Positions 23,032 to 34,367 of a stretch of DNA of 64,000 nt are shown in pieces. This DNA comes from Helianthus annuus (lineage: Eukaryota; Streptophyta; Magnoliopsida; Asterales; Asteraceae), in NCBI RefSeq assembly GCF_002127325.2, contig NC_035436.2:116414233-116478232 (forward strand). Direction: 5' to 3'. Position 1 is the stretch's first letter. Each line of letters begins with the position of its first letter. Made by a program: the position numbers and the translations under genes. The notes under the pieces were generated by a model. It saw nothing but the letters and a program-made list of their open reading frames with translations. It was not told where the DNA came from and did no database searches.

Positions 23032-26000
23032 TGTCACACCCCGACCACGTAGAACATACAAAACGTGGCGGAAACGTCGGGGAGTGTTGTAACAGAATCA
23101 ATTGTTTCAAATCCATGGCAAATGAAGTTTCGTTTTATAAATCAAACATGAAAGTTTACATTGTCTAAACAAGAATCAAAGCGTACATAACATAAATTAA
23201 CTAGTTCTTGTCTCGTTTTAAGTCACTAAGGCACAGGTCCGCCTAAGTATGTCTTGATAAGTCCTATGCATCTTCTCCTGAAAACACATGTGAAAATAGG
23301 TACGTCAGCATAAAAATGCCTGTGAGATACATTGGTTTTGTGAAAACGAAATTCATGACTTGAGTTGGAGAAAATGTTTAGTCATGAACCTCGTATTTTG
23401 CTTTGTCTTGTAAATCATTTGAAAAACGGTAAGATCAAATGATATATATAAATAAGAGAACAATGCCTAGTTAACTGAATAACCATGTAAAAAGAGTTTG
23501 TATAAGATTTGTTGTTTGTAAATAAATGTCTTGTGAAAAGCGTGTTATTTGTATAAAATGTTCTATGTCTCAAATTGGAATGATTCAAATAACGCTACGA
23601 TATGTAATACCATACAAACACTTATATATAGGAAGTACCAGCGGCGTATCCACCATGCTTGTATCATATTACACATGCCTCGTTACTTAAATCACTTACT
23701 CAAACCAAACCATCAAGATGAAATGTTTAACAACGGTAGAAATGTTCATGTATAGTCAAATGTCTATTGTCAAATGTAATCCATGTCAACGGATACAACT
23801 GGTTTACACGGTTCAATGGTTACAGACGGTTCATGAAATCAAAGGGGTAAGACGGTTCACATAGTCAAATGGTTACAACGGTTCAAAATGTAGTGTAATG
23901 TGTTCATATGCTGGATGAGCATATGCAACAGAAATGCAATGTGAAACAATGTACTATGTATGCACACAATGGGCGTACGTAGCATGAAATGTATTATAGA
24001 GTACAACGGTTCAAAATGTAGAATAATGTGTTCATATGCTGGATGAGCATATGCAACAGAAATGCAATGTGAAACAATGTACTACGTTTGCACACAATGG
24101 GCGTACGTAGCATGAAATGTATTGTAGAGTACAACGGTTCAAAATGTAGTATAATGTGTTCATATGCTGGATGAGCATATGCAACAGAAATGCAATGTGA
24201 AACAATGTACTACGTATGCACACAATGGGCGTACGTAGCATGAAATGTATTGTAGAGTACAACGGTTCAAAATGTAGTATAATGTGTTCATATGCTGGAT
24301 GAGCATATGCAACAGAAATGCAATGTGAAACAATGTACTACGTATGCACACAATGGGCATACGTAGCATGAAATGTATTGTAGAGTACAACGGTTCAAAA
24401 TGTAGTATAATGTGTTCCTATATGCTGGATGAGCATATGCAACAGATATGCAATGTGAAACAATGTACTACGTATGCACACAATGGGCGTACGTAGCATG
24501 AAATGTATTGTAGAGTACAACGGTTCAAAATGTAGAATAATGTGTTCATATGCTGGATGAGCATATGCAACAGATATGCAATGTGAAACAATGTACTACG
24601 TATGCACACAATGGGCGTACGTAGCATAAATGTGATGTAAAGCAATGTACTAAGTACGCACACAATGGGCATACATAGCATAAACACAATGAAATCATGT
24701 ACTATATATGTACTATCGAACATAGCAGTATATGATGTGAAAACCGGAAAGCATGAAAGTAGCAAGTAGGCACATGTGTTTCACCCCAAAACAGTTTGGA
24801 AAACAGTAAAAGAGGGGTTCAATGTACTCACATTGACTCCTCGAAAACATGTAAAAAATGGGGTTCAATGTACTCACCTGAGATTGCTTTGAATTCCTTG
24901 TATAATAACCAGATAATGCTAGAGGTCACGGGATATCAAACGGCACCTAATAGGTAGCTATATTAATATACCGGACCAAAATCGGAGGGTCGGATAGTAT
25001 GCGGGTTCGTAAACCAAACGAGTATGGAGACTCGTGTAATATGGTTTAACAAAGCCTACATACTAAAATGAAACCTAACCTAAGTGCTTACGTCCCATCA
25101 TGACCCGTTTAGGTAGCTTAGGCTACCCTAACGCGTCGTTCACGTAGAACGCGTCTGGAACGCCTAACATCGTGACCACAAGGTATAACCTCGGAAGGTT
25201 ATAGCTATGGTCACCTAATGTGTTTGGTCGGATCCTAAAGATCGACCAAATGGGTCGGGTTCGAAAGTATAAGCGATGGTTTAGATCGCTTACCTTACGA
25301 CCCTGTATAAGCACTAAACTAAAAGTGACGAGCTAAGCATGTTAGAATATGCTTAACTAAGTTTAGAAAACAGGTTTGACATCAAAACAAACGGCTTTGA
25401 TGCTCACGAGTAGTTTGGTTACAAAATATGCAAGAATGCACATTTTGGCCGAAACTACGACCCGTCACGGAGCCTAGTTAACGTGGTGATCAGTAGGTAT
25501 AGTCACTACGGACTATAACCATCGTGATCACGCTCACGTTATGAAGTTCCATGAACTTCGCATCGACCATAAGCTGGTCAATGCAGAAAGTCAACAAAAT
25601 GTTGACTTTCGGACTCGAAAAGCGATAAAAGAGCGAAAGAAGACTTACGGAAGGTCCCCGAGTGCTAATCTAGATCAAATAGCTCAGGTATGGAACAATG
25701 GTTCCAACTTAGAGCCTTAAGATCAGATTTTGTGGGTTTTTGGAACAAAAGGGGGGGGGTATTTATAGGAAAAGTGGAACCGTTAGGATCGTTTATCGAA
25801 TATCGTGCCGCGATCTCGAGCGTACACTTGTCAAATTCTTGTGGTAAGTCAGAACTTGGCCCTTGGCTCCTGATTGGGTGAAAGGGCATTGCCCCTTGAT
25901 CGAACGAAAGGCCAAACTGCATTAAATGCAAAGATTTTTCTGTCTGACAGTCTCACGCGCCCCGCGTAAGGATTTGGTAAATCCTTACGCGCCCCGCCTA

Positions 26001-26843
26001 AGGTTCCCAGATCAGAATTTACAATTTTGGTCCCTGCACTTCAGAAACACGTATTTTGGCCCATTTTTGGCACGTTTAAGCCCCGTTAACCTCATTTCAA
26101 GGCTCTAAGATGAAGTTAAAGTGTAGGGGACATGAAATATGCTCAAAAATATTCCGGATGTCGGTTCGTTTGGCCGTACGATTGCGATGTTCGCTTAATT
26201 ACGACGGAATGCGCATAAGCGCGAAAGACGATCCAAATGACGCGACGAATGGATTTTTCTCATGCCCAAAACTAAGGCATAATATAAGGATGCTTACATA
26301 AATTTTTGGATGTCCGGATGTATTCAGAACGTAAGTTATGCACGAAAGTGCAAACTTGTGCACTTTTTGACACTTTTAGTCCCCGAATGATCCAAAAGTT
26401 TGTTTTAGCATACCAAACACCTCAAAGCCTATTTCTAAGCTATGTAGAGGATATTTAGGGTATGTTTAACTTGTGAACATGTTCCGGAATGTTCGTTACA
26501 ATTCAAATTGGCATACTTTCGCAGTTTGTCAAGTTTAGTCCCTGTAAGCGAATTAACTTGTTTTTGCTATACCCAAGCCTTCAAAACTTATTTCTAAGTT
26601 ATGTAAAGGTTATTTAAGGTATGTTGAGTATATGTTGACGTTCCGGAGTATTTGTCGCATTAAACTGAGTACGTTTACGCACCAGTTTGCGTATAATGCT
26701 CTAGAAAGCAATGTAGAGTTTGAAATTGAACAATAATTGATATGTGCAAAACATACACATATTTATACAAGATCCCAAGTATGAAATACAATATTTCATC
26801 GGCTTGGTATTTGTTTGATGGTCGCGGTGACACAGGTGTCACA
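23032..26843 (-). repeat. 3' LTR of element D, 3812 bp
   Basis: On the + strand it begins TGTCACACCCCG and ends GGTGTCACA. It carries a 128-bp tandem array (about 23875-24650) and a TATA box (rc of TATTTATA) near 25760. Small differences from the other copy include G/T near 23151, A/C near 24004, a short indel near 24417 and G/T near 25471. Confidence 0.93.
23875..24650 (-). repeat. 128-bp tandem array in D 3' LTR, about six units
   Basis: Units begin at 23875 and 24003 and recur every 128 bp. Each has two inverted repeats: CATATGCT-GGATG-AGCATATG (8-bp perfect stem) and CTACGTA...TACGTAG. The array lies downstream of the TATA box, in the transcribed leader part of the LTR. The repeated 76-aa frames here are by-products. 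Confidence 0.88.
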
Positions 26844-26879
26844 GTCTCCCCTACTTTAGGAAATTTCGTCCCGAAATTT
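26844..26879 (-). other. Polypurine tract and palindrome of element D
   Basis: Reverse complement of GTCTCCCCT next to the LTR gives the PPT AGGGGAGAC. AAATTTCGTCCCGAAATTT at 26861-26879 is the same palindrome that overlaps the pol stop in A, B and C, although D has no pol. Confidence 0.83.
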
Positions 26880-26944
26880 ATTCGTAGGAGTCTATTTGTG
26901 AATTTGCCAAATAACCACCAATGATATGTAAGGCAATATCTTGT

Positions 26945-27770
26945 CACTTCCTTAACAGTCATTCTTCCGAAACGAAAATGAACAGACGGGTCATTTTCAA
27001 TGGTTGCTTCATCAGAATTGGAAATGAAGGATTACACAACGGATATTCATTTCCTCAACGGATAATCTTCAGAAACGAAAATGAACTAACGGGGTCATCT
27101 TCAACGGTTGCTTCCTCAGAGTTGGAAATGAAGTATTACACAACGGATATTCATTTCCTCAACGGATAATCTTCAGAAACGAAAATGAACTAACGGAGTC
27201 ATCTTCAACGGTTGCTTCCTCAGAGTTGGAAATGAAGGATTACACAACGGATATTCATTTCCTCAACGGATAATCTTCAGAAACGAAAATGAACAAACGG
27301 GGTCATCTTCAACGGTTGCTTCCTCAGAGTTGGAAATGAAGTATTACACAACGGATATTCATTTCCTCAACGGATAATCTTCAGAAACGAAAATGAACTA
27401 ACGGAGTCATCTTCAACGGTTGCTTCCTCAGAGTTGGAAATGAAGGATTACACAACGGATATTCATTTCCTCAACGGATAAATCTTCAGAAACGAAAATG
27501 AGCAAACGGGGTCATCTTCAACGGGTATTCTTCAGATTTGGAAATGAAGGATAAACGGATATTCATTTCCTCAACGGATAAATCTTCAGAACGAAAATGA
27601 ACAAACGGAGTCATTTTCCTCGACGGGTATTCTTCAGATTTGGAAATGAAGGATAAACGGATATTCATTTCCTCAACGGATATTCTTCAGAAGTGAAAAA
27701 TGAATAGCTAGTTCATTTTTCCTCAACGGATGCTTCATCAGAATTGGAAATGAATAGGGTTAACTCTAGA
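26945..27770 (-). repeat. 104-bp minisatellite in the internal region of D
   Basis: About seven to eight units contain GGATATTCATTTCCTCAACG, ACGAAAATGAACTAACGG and TCAGAGTTGGAAATGAAG. Landmarks at 27041, 27145, 27249, 27353 and 27457 are exactly 104 bp apart, then spacing shortens to about 100-102. It lies between the gag stop and the PPT, where pol would be in an autonomous relative. Confidence 0.85.
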
Positions 27771-28815
27771 CACATGACAGAACTTGCTGTGATTTCTGTG
27801 CACTAAATTCCATAATTATGTATGCATCCATAATTACGTAATCCCTTGCACAGTCCGCACAGTTTGTTTTGTAATGTTTTGGGGAAGGATATCAAACTTG
27901 TGACGAGGGTGACTAGACTTCCATCGGTTCCTTTTAATTAGATCGACAGGGGATCCTCTTGGTTAGGCCACCAAGGAGTCCTTTCAGCTATATCATCACA
28001 TGATATCCCTAACCAGATTTTTGGATGAATCTGTTTAGCTAGACCACTCAAGGGGTCTAATTATGAAGTAGTACTTTATAATCCGAAGGACTTAACTATA
28101 ACATAGAAGTCCATTGATGATTTTAAGTAATACCTTTGGGCATCCTACTATGAATCTCTTGTACACGGATATGTAAGATTCTACGAAGATTTGGATAACA
28201 TAATTTGGATCACACAACAATACATAAGGAAACACATAAGCACATAGTCACATAATTGTTTAATTTGATCATAATTTGTTATTAACTTGTTATCGATTGA
28301 ATACGGATATGGAAACCTGTCGACGGATCTCAATGTTCACTGGAATCTATCTGAGAAGATAGAAAGATCTCCCAAAATTCGATTTTTGATTACAAGGAAT
28401 CACCACATTCGAATGAAGGTATACAACAATTAAAGACTTACGGGAAATTCCTAGGTACCCTATTAAGGATTTATAGTGGTACCTTGGGTATTCGTCTTGT
28501 GTTGTAACCTGCGCCTTGTAGTTCGTTTCCTTAGAATAAACGGGTACTTAGGAATTCCGTGGAAGACGCAAGCGATTATAGAATGGGAGAATTTTGGGGG
28601 TAGTTTGTTCATCAAGGAATACGGTTCCTTGATTGTCGGTATTGCAAGGGATATGTCGTTTATACATGCAACTATCGAAATACATTGCAATGTAAATGAA
28701 AGATTTATTTATAAACAACGATATCAACTGTTCCTTGGATCTTGACAACAAAAGAAACTTAATACATAAGACATGATTATTTCTAAACGATGTTATCTTC
28801 TAGTCAGTCGGGTGA
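27771..28815 (-). other. Non-coding 3' internal region of element D
   Basis: There is no pol-like frame. The first 100 bp (about 27775-27870) is nearly the same as the leader of element C (43517-43609), including CATAATTATGTATGCATCC. The rest has short direct and inverted motifs such as GATATCC and AAGGGGTCTAATT, and no gene. Confidence 0.6.
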
Positions 28816-29922
28816 TCATCCTTGTGCTGGATTTGCATTAGCAAGCTTTGGGCAATTTCTTCGGAAATGACCCATCTCGCCACAGTTGAAACAAGAACCT
28901 GGTAGGAAACGACCTTGAGCGGGATTGTTGCCAGCTTGGTTTGGTGCAGCTGCAGCTGGGCAGATTCTTGTTGTATGCCCTATGAGTCCACAAGTTTGGC
29001 ATTTGCGGCACTGTACATTGGCGTGATGATGGAGGCTACATTGGTTGTACAAGGGTGCAGTTCCATTGTATGGTTTTCTAGCAGGGGGTTGAGCTGGTTG
29101 GTTGGGGACGGCTTGACCATTGTGAGCGACCACGGCGAAGTTCTGAGAAGCCTTTCGCTTCCTTGACTTCTTAGGAGATTCAGTCTGTTCATCCATGGTC
29201 TTTGATTCCTCGATTGGGTTCGATTCCCCGGCTGATTTCTTGTCACCTTTTCGAAAAAGTTTATGCTTTCTGATCTGCGATTCAGTCAAGGTTGCAGATA
29301 GCTCAATGGCCTGACGGAGTGTGGTAGGGTTGCTACCAGTGACAATGTCTTGTACCGAGTCAGGCAGGCCGTCGATGTACCTTTCGATAGCCTTGTCGAG
29401 TGGGGCGACCATAGTCGGGCAAAGTAGACTCAACTCCTCAAACCTATCAGTATATGCCCTGTGTTCGCCACTATCTTGTTTCAAATCATCAAACTCCTTC
29501 TCCAACGCTCGTTGTTCATGACGAGGACAAAACTCTCTCATCATAAGTGCTCTCAGTTCAGCCCATGTTTGTGCTAGAGCAACATCTGCACCACGGTCTC
29601 TCATTACCCCGTTCCACCATGTAAGAGCCCTCTTCTGAAACACACTCGAAGAAAACTCGACCTTGCGATTTTCCGGACACTGCACGTGGCGAAAGGTATT
29701 CTCGATGCTCTCGAACCATTGGAGAAGCCCAGTTGCTCCCTCAGAACCACTAAACTTGAGTGGTTTAGCCGAGTTAAAGTTCTTGAAATTGCATGTACCA
29801 TTGTTGTTGTTGTTGGCTTGGTTCCATTGAGCAAAGAGATTTGGGAATTGAGCAGCCATCTGCTGCGCAATAATTTCTGCCAGCTCGGCAGTTGCTATCT
29901 GGTGTTCGCGTCGAGGAGGCAT
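28816..29922 (-). CDS. Gag polyprotein of TR-GAG element D
   Basis: This is a 368-aa intact ORF starting MPPRREH at 29922. The frame is open 23 codons further upstream, but MPPRRE is the common gag start and an acceptor-like TTTTAG lies one base before it. The capsid-type retrotransposon gag domain covers about 65-220 (LLQWFESIE, ALTWWNG, WAELRALMMREF). A basic linker with KKSRKRK lies near 270. Two zinc-like clusters follow: CRKCQTCGLIGHTTRIC and a canonical CCHC knuckle CFNCGEMGHFRRNC near 345-358. It ends with TGA and no pol follows. It should package RNA into particles but needs protease, RT and integrase in trans. Confidence 0.95.
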   Translation of the reverse strand: MPPRREHQIATAELAEIIAQQMAAQFPNLFAQWNQANNNNNGTCNFKNFNSAKPLKFSGSEGATGLLQWFESIENTFRHVQCPENRKVEFSSSVFQKRALTWWNGVMRDRGADVALAQTWAELRALMMREFCPRHEQRALEKEFDDLKQDSGEHRAYTDRFEELSLLCPTMVAPLDKAIERYIDGLPDSVQDIVTGSNPTTLRQAIELSATLTESQIRKHKLFRKGDKKSAGESNPIEESKTMDEQTESPKKSRKRKASQNFAVVAHNGQAVPNQPAQPPARKPYNGTAPLYNQCSLHHHANVQCRKCQTCGLIGHTTRICPAAAAPNQAGNNPAQGRFLPGSCFNCGEMGHFRRNCPKLANANPAQG

Positions 29923-29950
29923 TCTAAAAGAGGAAAACATGAAAGGAAAC
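29923..29950 (-). other. 3'-splice-site-like sequence at D gag start
   Basis: On the minus strand TTTCATGTTTTCCTCTTTTAG precedes A-ATG, giving a strong pyrimidine tract with AG one base before the start codon. The nearest good upstream donor is CTTCC/GTAAGT at 33171 in the 5' LTR, about 113 bp after the TATA box. Confidence 0.5.
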
Positions 29951-30535
29951 AAATAAAATGGTATTGGGTAAGAATAGGATGTTACAATCACTGACCATAA
30001 TCACGGTTGATGGTCACTTGTTTGAATCATGAAGCAAACAAACAACACCAGGGCTGAATCAAAGCAAATAGATCCTCATAGTGTATCGCGAAGACATGCT
30101 CGCCTATAAGTGGACACTCACCCCAAGAGTTCCCAGGTAAGAGTGACTGGTCCGATTATGCGGATTTGTACGAACACTCTAACCTTAGACAGAAAACCCA
30201 GGGTACAGGCATTCACCCTTCCAGTTCGCACGTGTTCACACTATTTAGGACCCAAAACTTTGACGGGAGTTTTGAAAATTCAAAGGGGTTCAAAACCTTA
30301 TAACAAAGGGTTCAAAACCTTACAATAGAGGGTTCAAAACCTAGTAATCAATCATCCTAGAACAGATGATTAGCTTTCAAGGCGGTTTTGAAATTTATGT
30401 TCTTGTTGTGGTCGTCGCCTAAGGGTAGGTGACAGTATTGTTTTGTGACTAAACGCAAGTAAACTCGCGTTAGGTTCCTAGGAAGGTTATAGACTAGGTC
30501 AAAGCATTACTAATAACCTAATTCCCTATAACCAT
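29951..30535 (-). other. Leader of element D
   Basis: This is non-coding DNA between PBS and gag. It contains GGGTTCAAAACCTTA repeated at about 30285-30345 and no usable ORF. Confidence 0.6.
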
Positions 30536-30549
30536 TGGCTCTGATACCA
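30536..30549 (-). other. Primer-binding site of element D
   Basis: The reverse complement TGGTATCAGAGCCA begins seven bases after the end of the 5' LTR. It is the Met-tRNA type, as in element A. Confidence 0.85.
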
Positions 30550-30556
30550 TCTTTTC

Positions 30557-33500
30557 TGTCACACCCCGACCACGTAGAACATACAAAACGTGGCGGAAAC
30601 GTCGGGGAGTGTTGTAACAGAATCAATTGTTTCAAATCCATGGCAAATGAAGTTTCGTTTTATAAATCAAACATTAAAGTTTACATTGTCTAAACAAGAA
30701 TCAAAGCGTACATAACATAAATTAACTAGTTCTTGTCTCGTTTTAAGTCACTAAGGCACAGGTCCGCCTAAGTATGTCTTGATAAGTCCTATGCATCTTC
30801 TCCTGAAAACACATGTGAAAATAGGTACGTCAGCATAAAAATGCCTGTGAGATACATTGGTTTTGTGAAAACGAAATTCATGACTTGAGTTGGAGAAAAT
30901 GTTTAGTCATGAACCTCGTATTTTGCTTTGTCTTGTAAATCATTTGAAAAACGGTAAGATCAAATGATATATATAAATAAGAGAACAATGCCTAGTTAAC
31001 TGAATAACCATGTAAAAAGAGTTTGTATAAGATTTGTTGTTTGTAAATAAATGTCTTGTGAAAAGCGTGTTATTTGTATAAAATGTTCTATGTCTCAAAT
31101 TGGAATGATTCAAATAACGCTACGATATGTAATACCATACAAACACTTATATATAGGAAGTACCAGCGGCGTATCCACCATGCTTGTATCATATTACACA
31201 TGCCTCGTTACTTAAATCACTTACTCAAACCAAACCATCAAGATGAAATGTTTAACAACGGTAGAAATGTTCATGTATAGTCAAATGTCTATTGTCAAAT
31301 GTAATCCATGTCAACGGATACAACTGGTTTACACGGTTCAATGGTTACAGACGGTTCATGAAATCAAAGGGGTAAGACGGTTCACATAGTCAAATGGTTA
31401 CAACGGTTCAAAATGTAGTGTAATGTGTTCATATGCTGGATGAGCATATGCAACAGAAATGCAATGTGAAACAATGTACTATGTATGCACACAATGGGCG
31501 TACGTAGCATGAAATGTATTATAGAGTACCACGGTTCAAAATGTAGAATAATGTGTTCATATGCTGGATGAGCATATGCAACAGAAATGCAATGTGAAAC
31601 AATGTACTACGTTTGCACACAATGGGCGTACGTAGCATGAAATGTATTGTAGAGTACAACGGTTCAAAATGTAGTATAATGTGTTCATATGCTGGATGAG
31701 CATATGCAACAGAAATGCAATGTGAAACAATGTACTACGTATGCACACAATGGGCGTACGTAGCATGAAATGTATTGTAGAGTACAACGGTTCAAAATGT
31801 AGTATAATGTGTTCATATGCTGGATGAGCATATGCAACAGAAATGCAATGTGAAACAATGTACTACGTATGCACACAATGGGCATACGTAGCATGAAATG
31901 TATTGTAGAGTACAACGGTTCAAAATGTAGTATAATGTGTTCATATGCTGGATGAGCATATGCAACAGATATGCAATGTGAAACAATGTACTACGTATGC
32001 ACACAATGGGCGTACGTAGCATGAAATGTATTGTAGAGTACAACGGTTCAAAATGTAGAATAATGTGTTCATATGCTGGATGAGCATATGCAACAGATAT
32101 GCAATGTGAAACAATGTACTACGTATGCACACAATGGGCGTACGTAGCATAAATGTGATGTAAAGCAATGTACTAAGTACGCACACAATGGGCATACATA
32201 GCATAAACACAATGAAATCATGTACTATATATGTACTATCGAACATAGCAGTATATGATGTGAAAACCGGAAAGCATGAAAGTAGCAAGTAGGCACATGT
32301 GTTTCACCCCAAAACAGTTTGGAAAACAGTAAAAGAGGGGTTCAATGTACTCACATTGACTCCTCGAAAATATGTAAAAGATGGGGTTCAATGTACTCAC
32401 CTGAGATTGCTTTGAATTCCTTGTATAATAACCAGATAATGCTAGAGGTCACGGGATATCAAACGGCACCTAATAGGTAGCTATATTAATATACCGGACC
32501 AAAATCGGAGGGTCGGATAGTATGCGGGTTCGTAAACCAAACGAGTATGGAGACTCGTGTAATATGGTTTAACAAAGCCTACATACTAAAATGAAACCTA
32601 ACCTAAGTGCTTACGTCCCATCATGACCCGTTTAGGTAGCTTAGGCTACCCTAACGCGTCGTTCACGTAGAACGCGTCTGGAACGCCTAACATCGTGACC
32701 ACAAGGTATAACCTCGGAAGGTTATAGCTATGGTCACCTAATGTGTTTGGTCGGATCCTAAAGATCGACCAAATGGGTCGGGTTCGAAAGTATAAGCGAT
32801 GGTTTAGATCGCTTACCTTACGACCCTGTATAAGCACTAAACTAAAAGTGACGAGCTAAGCATGTTAGAATATGCTTAACTAAGTTTAGAAAACAGGTTT
32901 GACATCAAAACAAACGGCTTTGATGCTCACGAGTAGTTTGGTTACAAAATATGCAAGAATGCACATTTTGGCCGAAACTACGACCCGTCACTGAGCCTAG
33001 TTAACGTGGTGATCAGTAGGTATAGTCACTACGGACTATAACCATCGTGATCACGCTCACGTTATGAAGTTCCATGAACTTCGCATCGACCATAAGCTGG
33101 TCAATGCAGAAAGTCAACAAAATGTTGACTTTCGGACTCGAAAAGCGATAAAAGAGCGAAAGAAGACTTACGGAAGGTCCCCGAGTGCTAATCTAGATCA
33201 AATAGCTCAGGTATGGAACAATGGTTCCAACTTAGAGCCTTAAGATCAGATTTTGTGGGTTTTTGGAACAAAAGGGGGGGGGGTATTTATAGGAAAAGTG
33301 GAACCGTTAGGATCGTTTATCGAATATCGTGCCGCGATCTCGAGCGTACACTTGTCAAATTCTTGTGGTAAGTCAGAACTTGGCCCTTGGCTCCTGATTG
33401 GGTGAAAGGGCATTGCCCCTTGATCGAACGAAAGGCCAAACTGCATTAAATGCAAAGATTTTTCTGTCTGACAGTCTCACGCGCCCCGCGTAAGGATTTG

Positions 33501-34367
33501 GTAAATCCTTACGCGCCCCGCCTAAGGTTCCCAGATCAGAATTTACAATTTTGGTCCCTGCACTTCAGAAACACGTATTTTGGCCCATTTTTGGCACGTT
33601 TAAGCCCCGTTAACCTCATTTCAAGGCTCTAAGATGAAGTTAAAGTGTAGGGGACATGAAATATGCTCAAAAATATTCCGGATGTCGGTTCGTTTGGCCG
33701 TACGATTGCGATGTTCGCTTAATTACGACGGAATGCGCATAAGCGCGAAAGACGATCCAAATGACGCGACGAATGGATTTTTCTCATGCCCAAAACTAAG
33801 GCATAATATAAGGATGCTTACATAAATTTTTGGATGTCCGGATGTATTCAGAACGTAAGTTATGCACGAAAGTGCAAACTTGTGCACTTTTTGACACTTT
33901 TAGTCCCTGAATGATCCAAAAGTTTGTTTTAGCATACCAAACACCTCAAAGCCTATTTCTAAGCTATGTAGAGGATATTTAGGGTATGTTTAACTTGTGA
34001 ACATGTTCCGGAATGTTCGTTACAATTCAAATTGGCATACTTTCGCAGTTTGTCAAGTTTAGTCCCTGTAAGCGAATTAACTTGTTTTTGCTATACCCAA
34101 GCCTTCAAAACTTATTTCTAAGTTATGTAAAGGTTATTTAAGGTATGTTGAGTATATGTTGACGTTCCGGAGTATTTGTCGCATTAAACTGAGTACGTTT
34201 ACGCACCAGTTTGCGTATAATGCTCTAGAAAGCAATGTAGAGTTTGAAATTGAACAATAATTGATATGTGCAAAACATACACATATTTATACAAGATCCC
34301 AAGTATGAAATACAATATTTCATCGGCTTGGTATTTGTTTGATGGTCGCGGTGACACAGGTGTCACA
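30557..34367 (-). repeat. 5' LTR of element D, 3811 bp
   Basis: This is the partner of 23032-26843 with the same ends and nearly identical sequence. The 128-bp array is at about 31400-32175. The TATA box (rc of TATTTATA) is at 33284-33291, next to a run of about ten Gs on the + strand. A donor-like GTAAGT is at 33171. Confidence 0.94.
33284..33291 (-). promoter_or_regulatory. TATA box of element D 5' LTR
   Basis: TATAAATA on the minus strand is followed by a C run. It defines a U3 of about 1.1 kb, and places the donor-like GTAAGT (33171) about 80 nt into the predicted transcript. Confidence 0.7.

Larger units (their letters stand above)
23032..34367 (-). mobile_element. Non-autonomous LTR retrotransposon 'D' with gag only (TR-GAG type)
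   Basis: It is bounded by two LTRs of 3812 and 3811 bp and by a 5-bp target-site duplication AAAAC at 23027-23031 and 34368-34372. On the minus strand the order is 5' LTR (30557-34367), PBS, leader, complete gag, about 2 kb of non-coding DNA with a 104-bp minisatellite, palindrome/PPT and 3' LTR (23032-26843). No protease, RT, RNase H or integrase motif is found in any frame. Structure and size fit the TR-GAG class described in plants. LTR copies differ at roughly eight places, so it moved recently and must have used enzymes from another element. Confidence 0.93.

Noticed and set aside
22712..23092. 126-aa open frame on + strand
   Set aside because: It crosses the boundary of LTR D at 23032 and has no recognisable domain, so it is chance coding in LTR sequence.
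23875..24650. Regular repeats with hairpins, CRISPR-like at first sight
   Set aside because: Units are contiguous without unique spacers, 128 bp long, and lie in a plant LTR. This is a minisatellite.
24032..24765. Series of 76-115 aa minus-strand frames, repeated at 31557-32288
   Set aside because: Products of the 128-bp tandem array. The unit length is not a multiple of three, so no continuous repeat protein exists.
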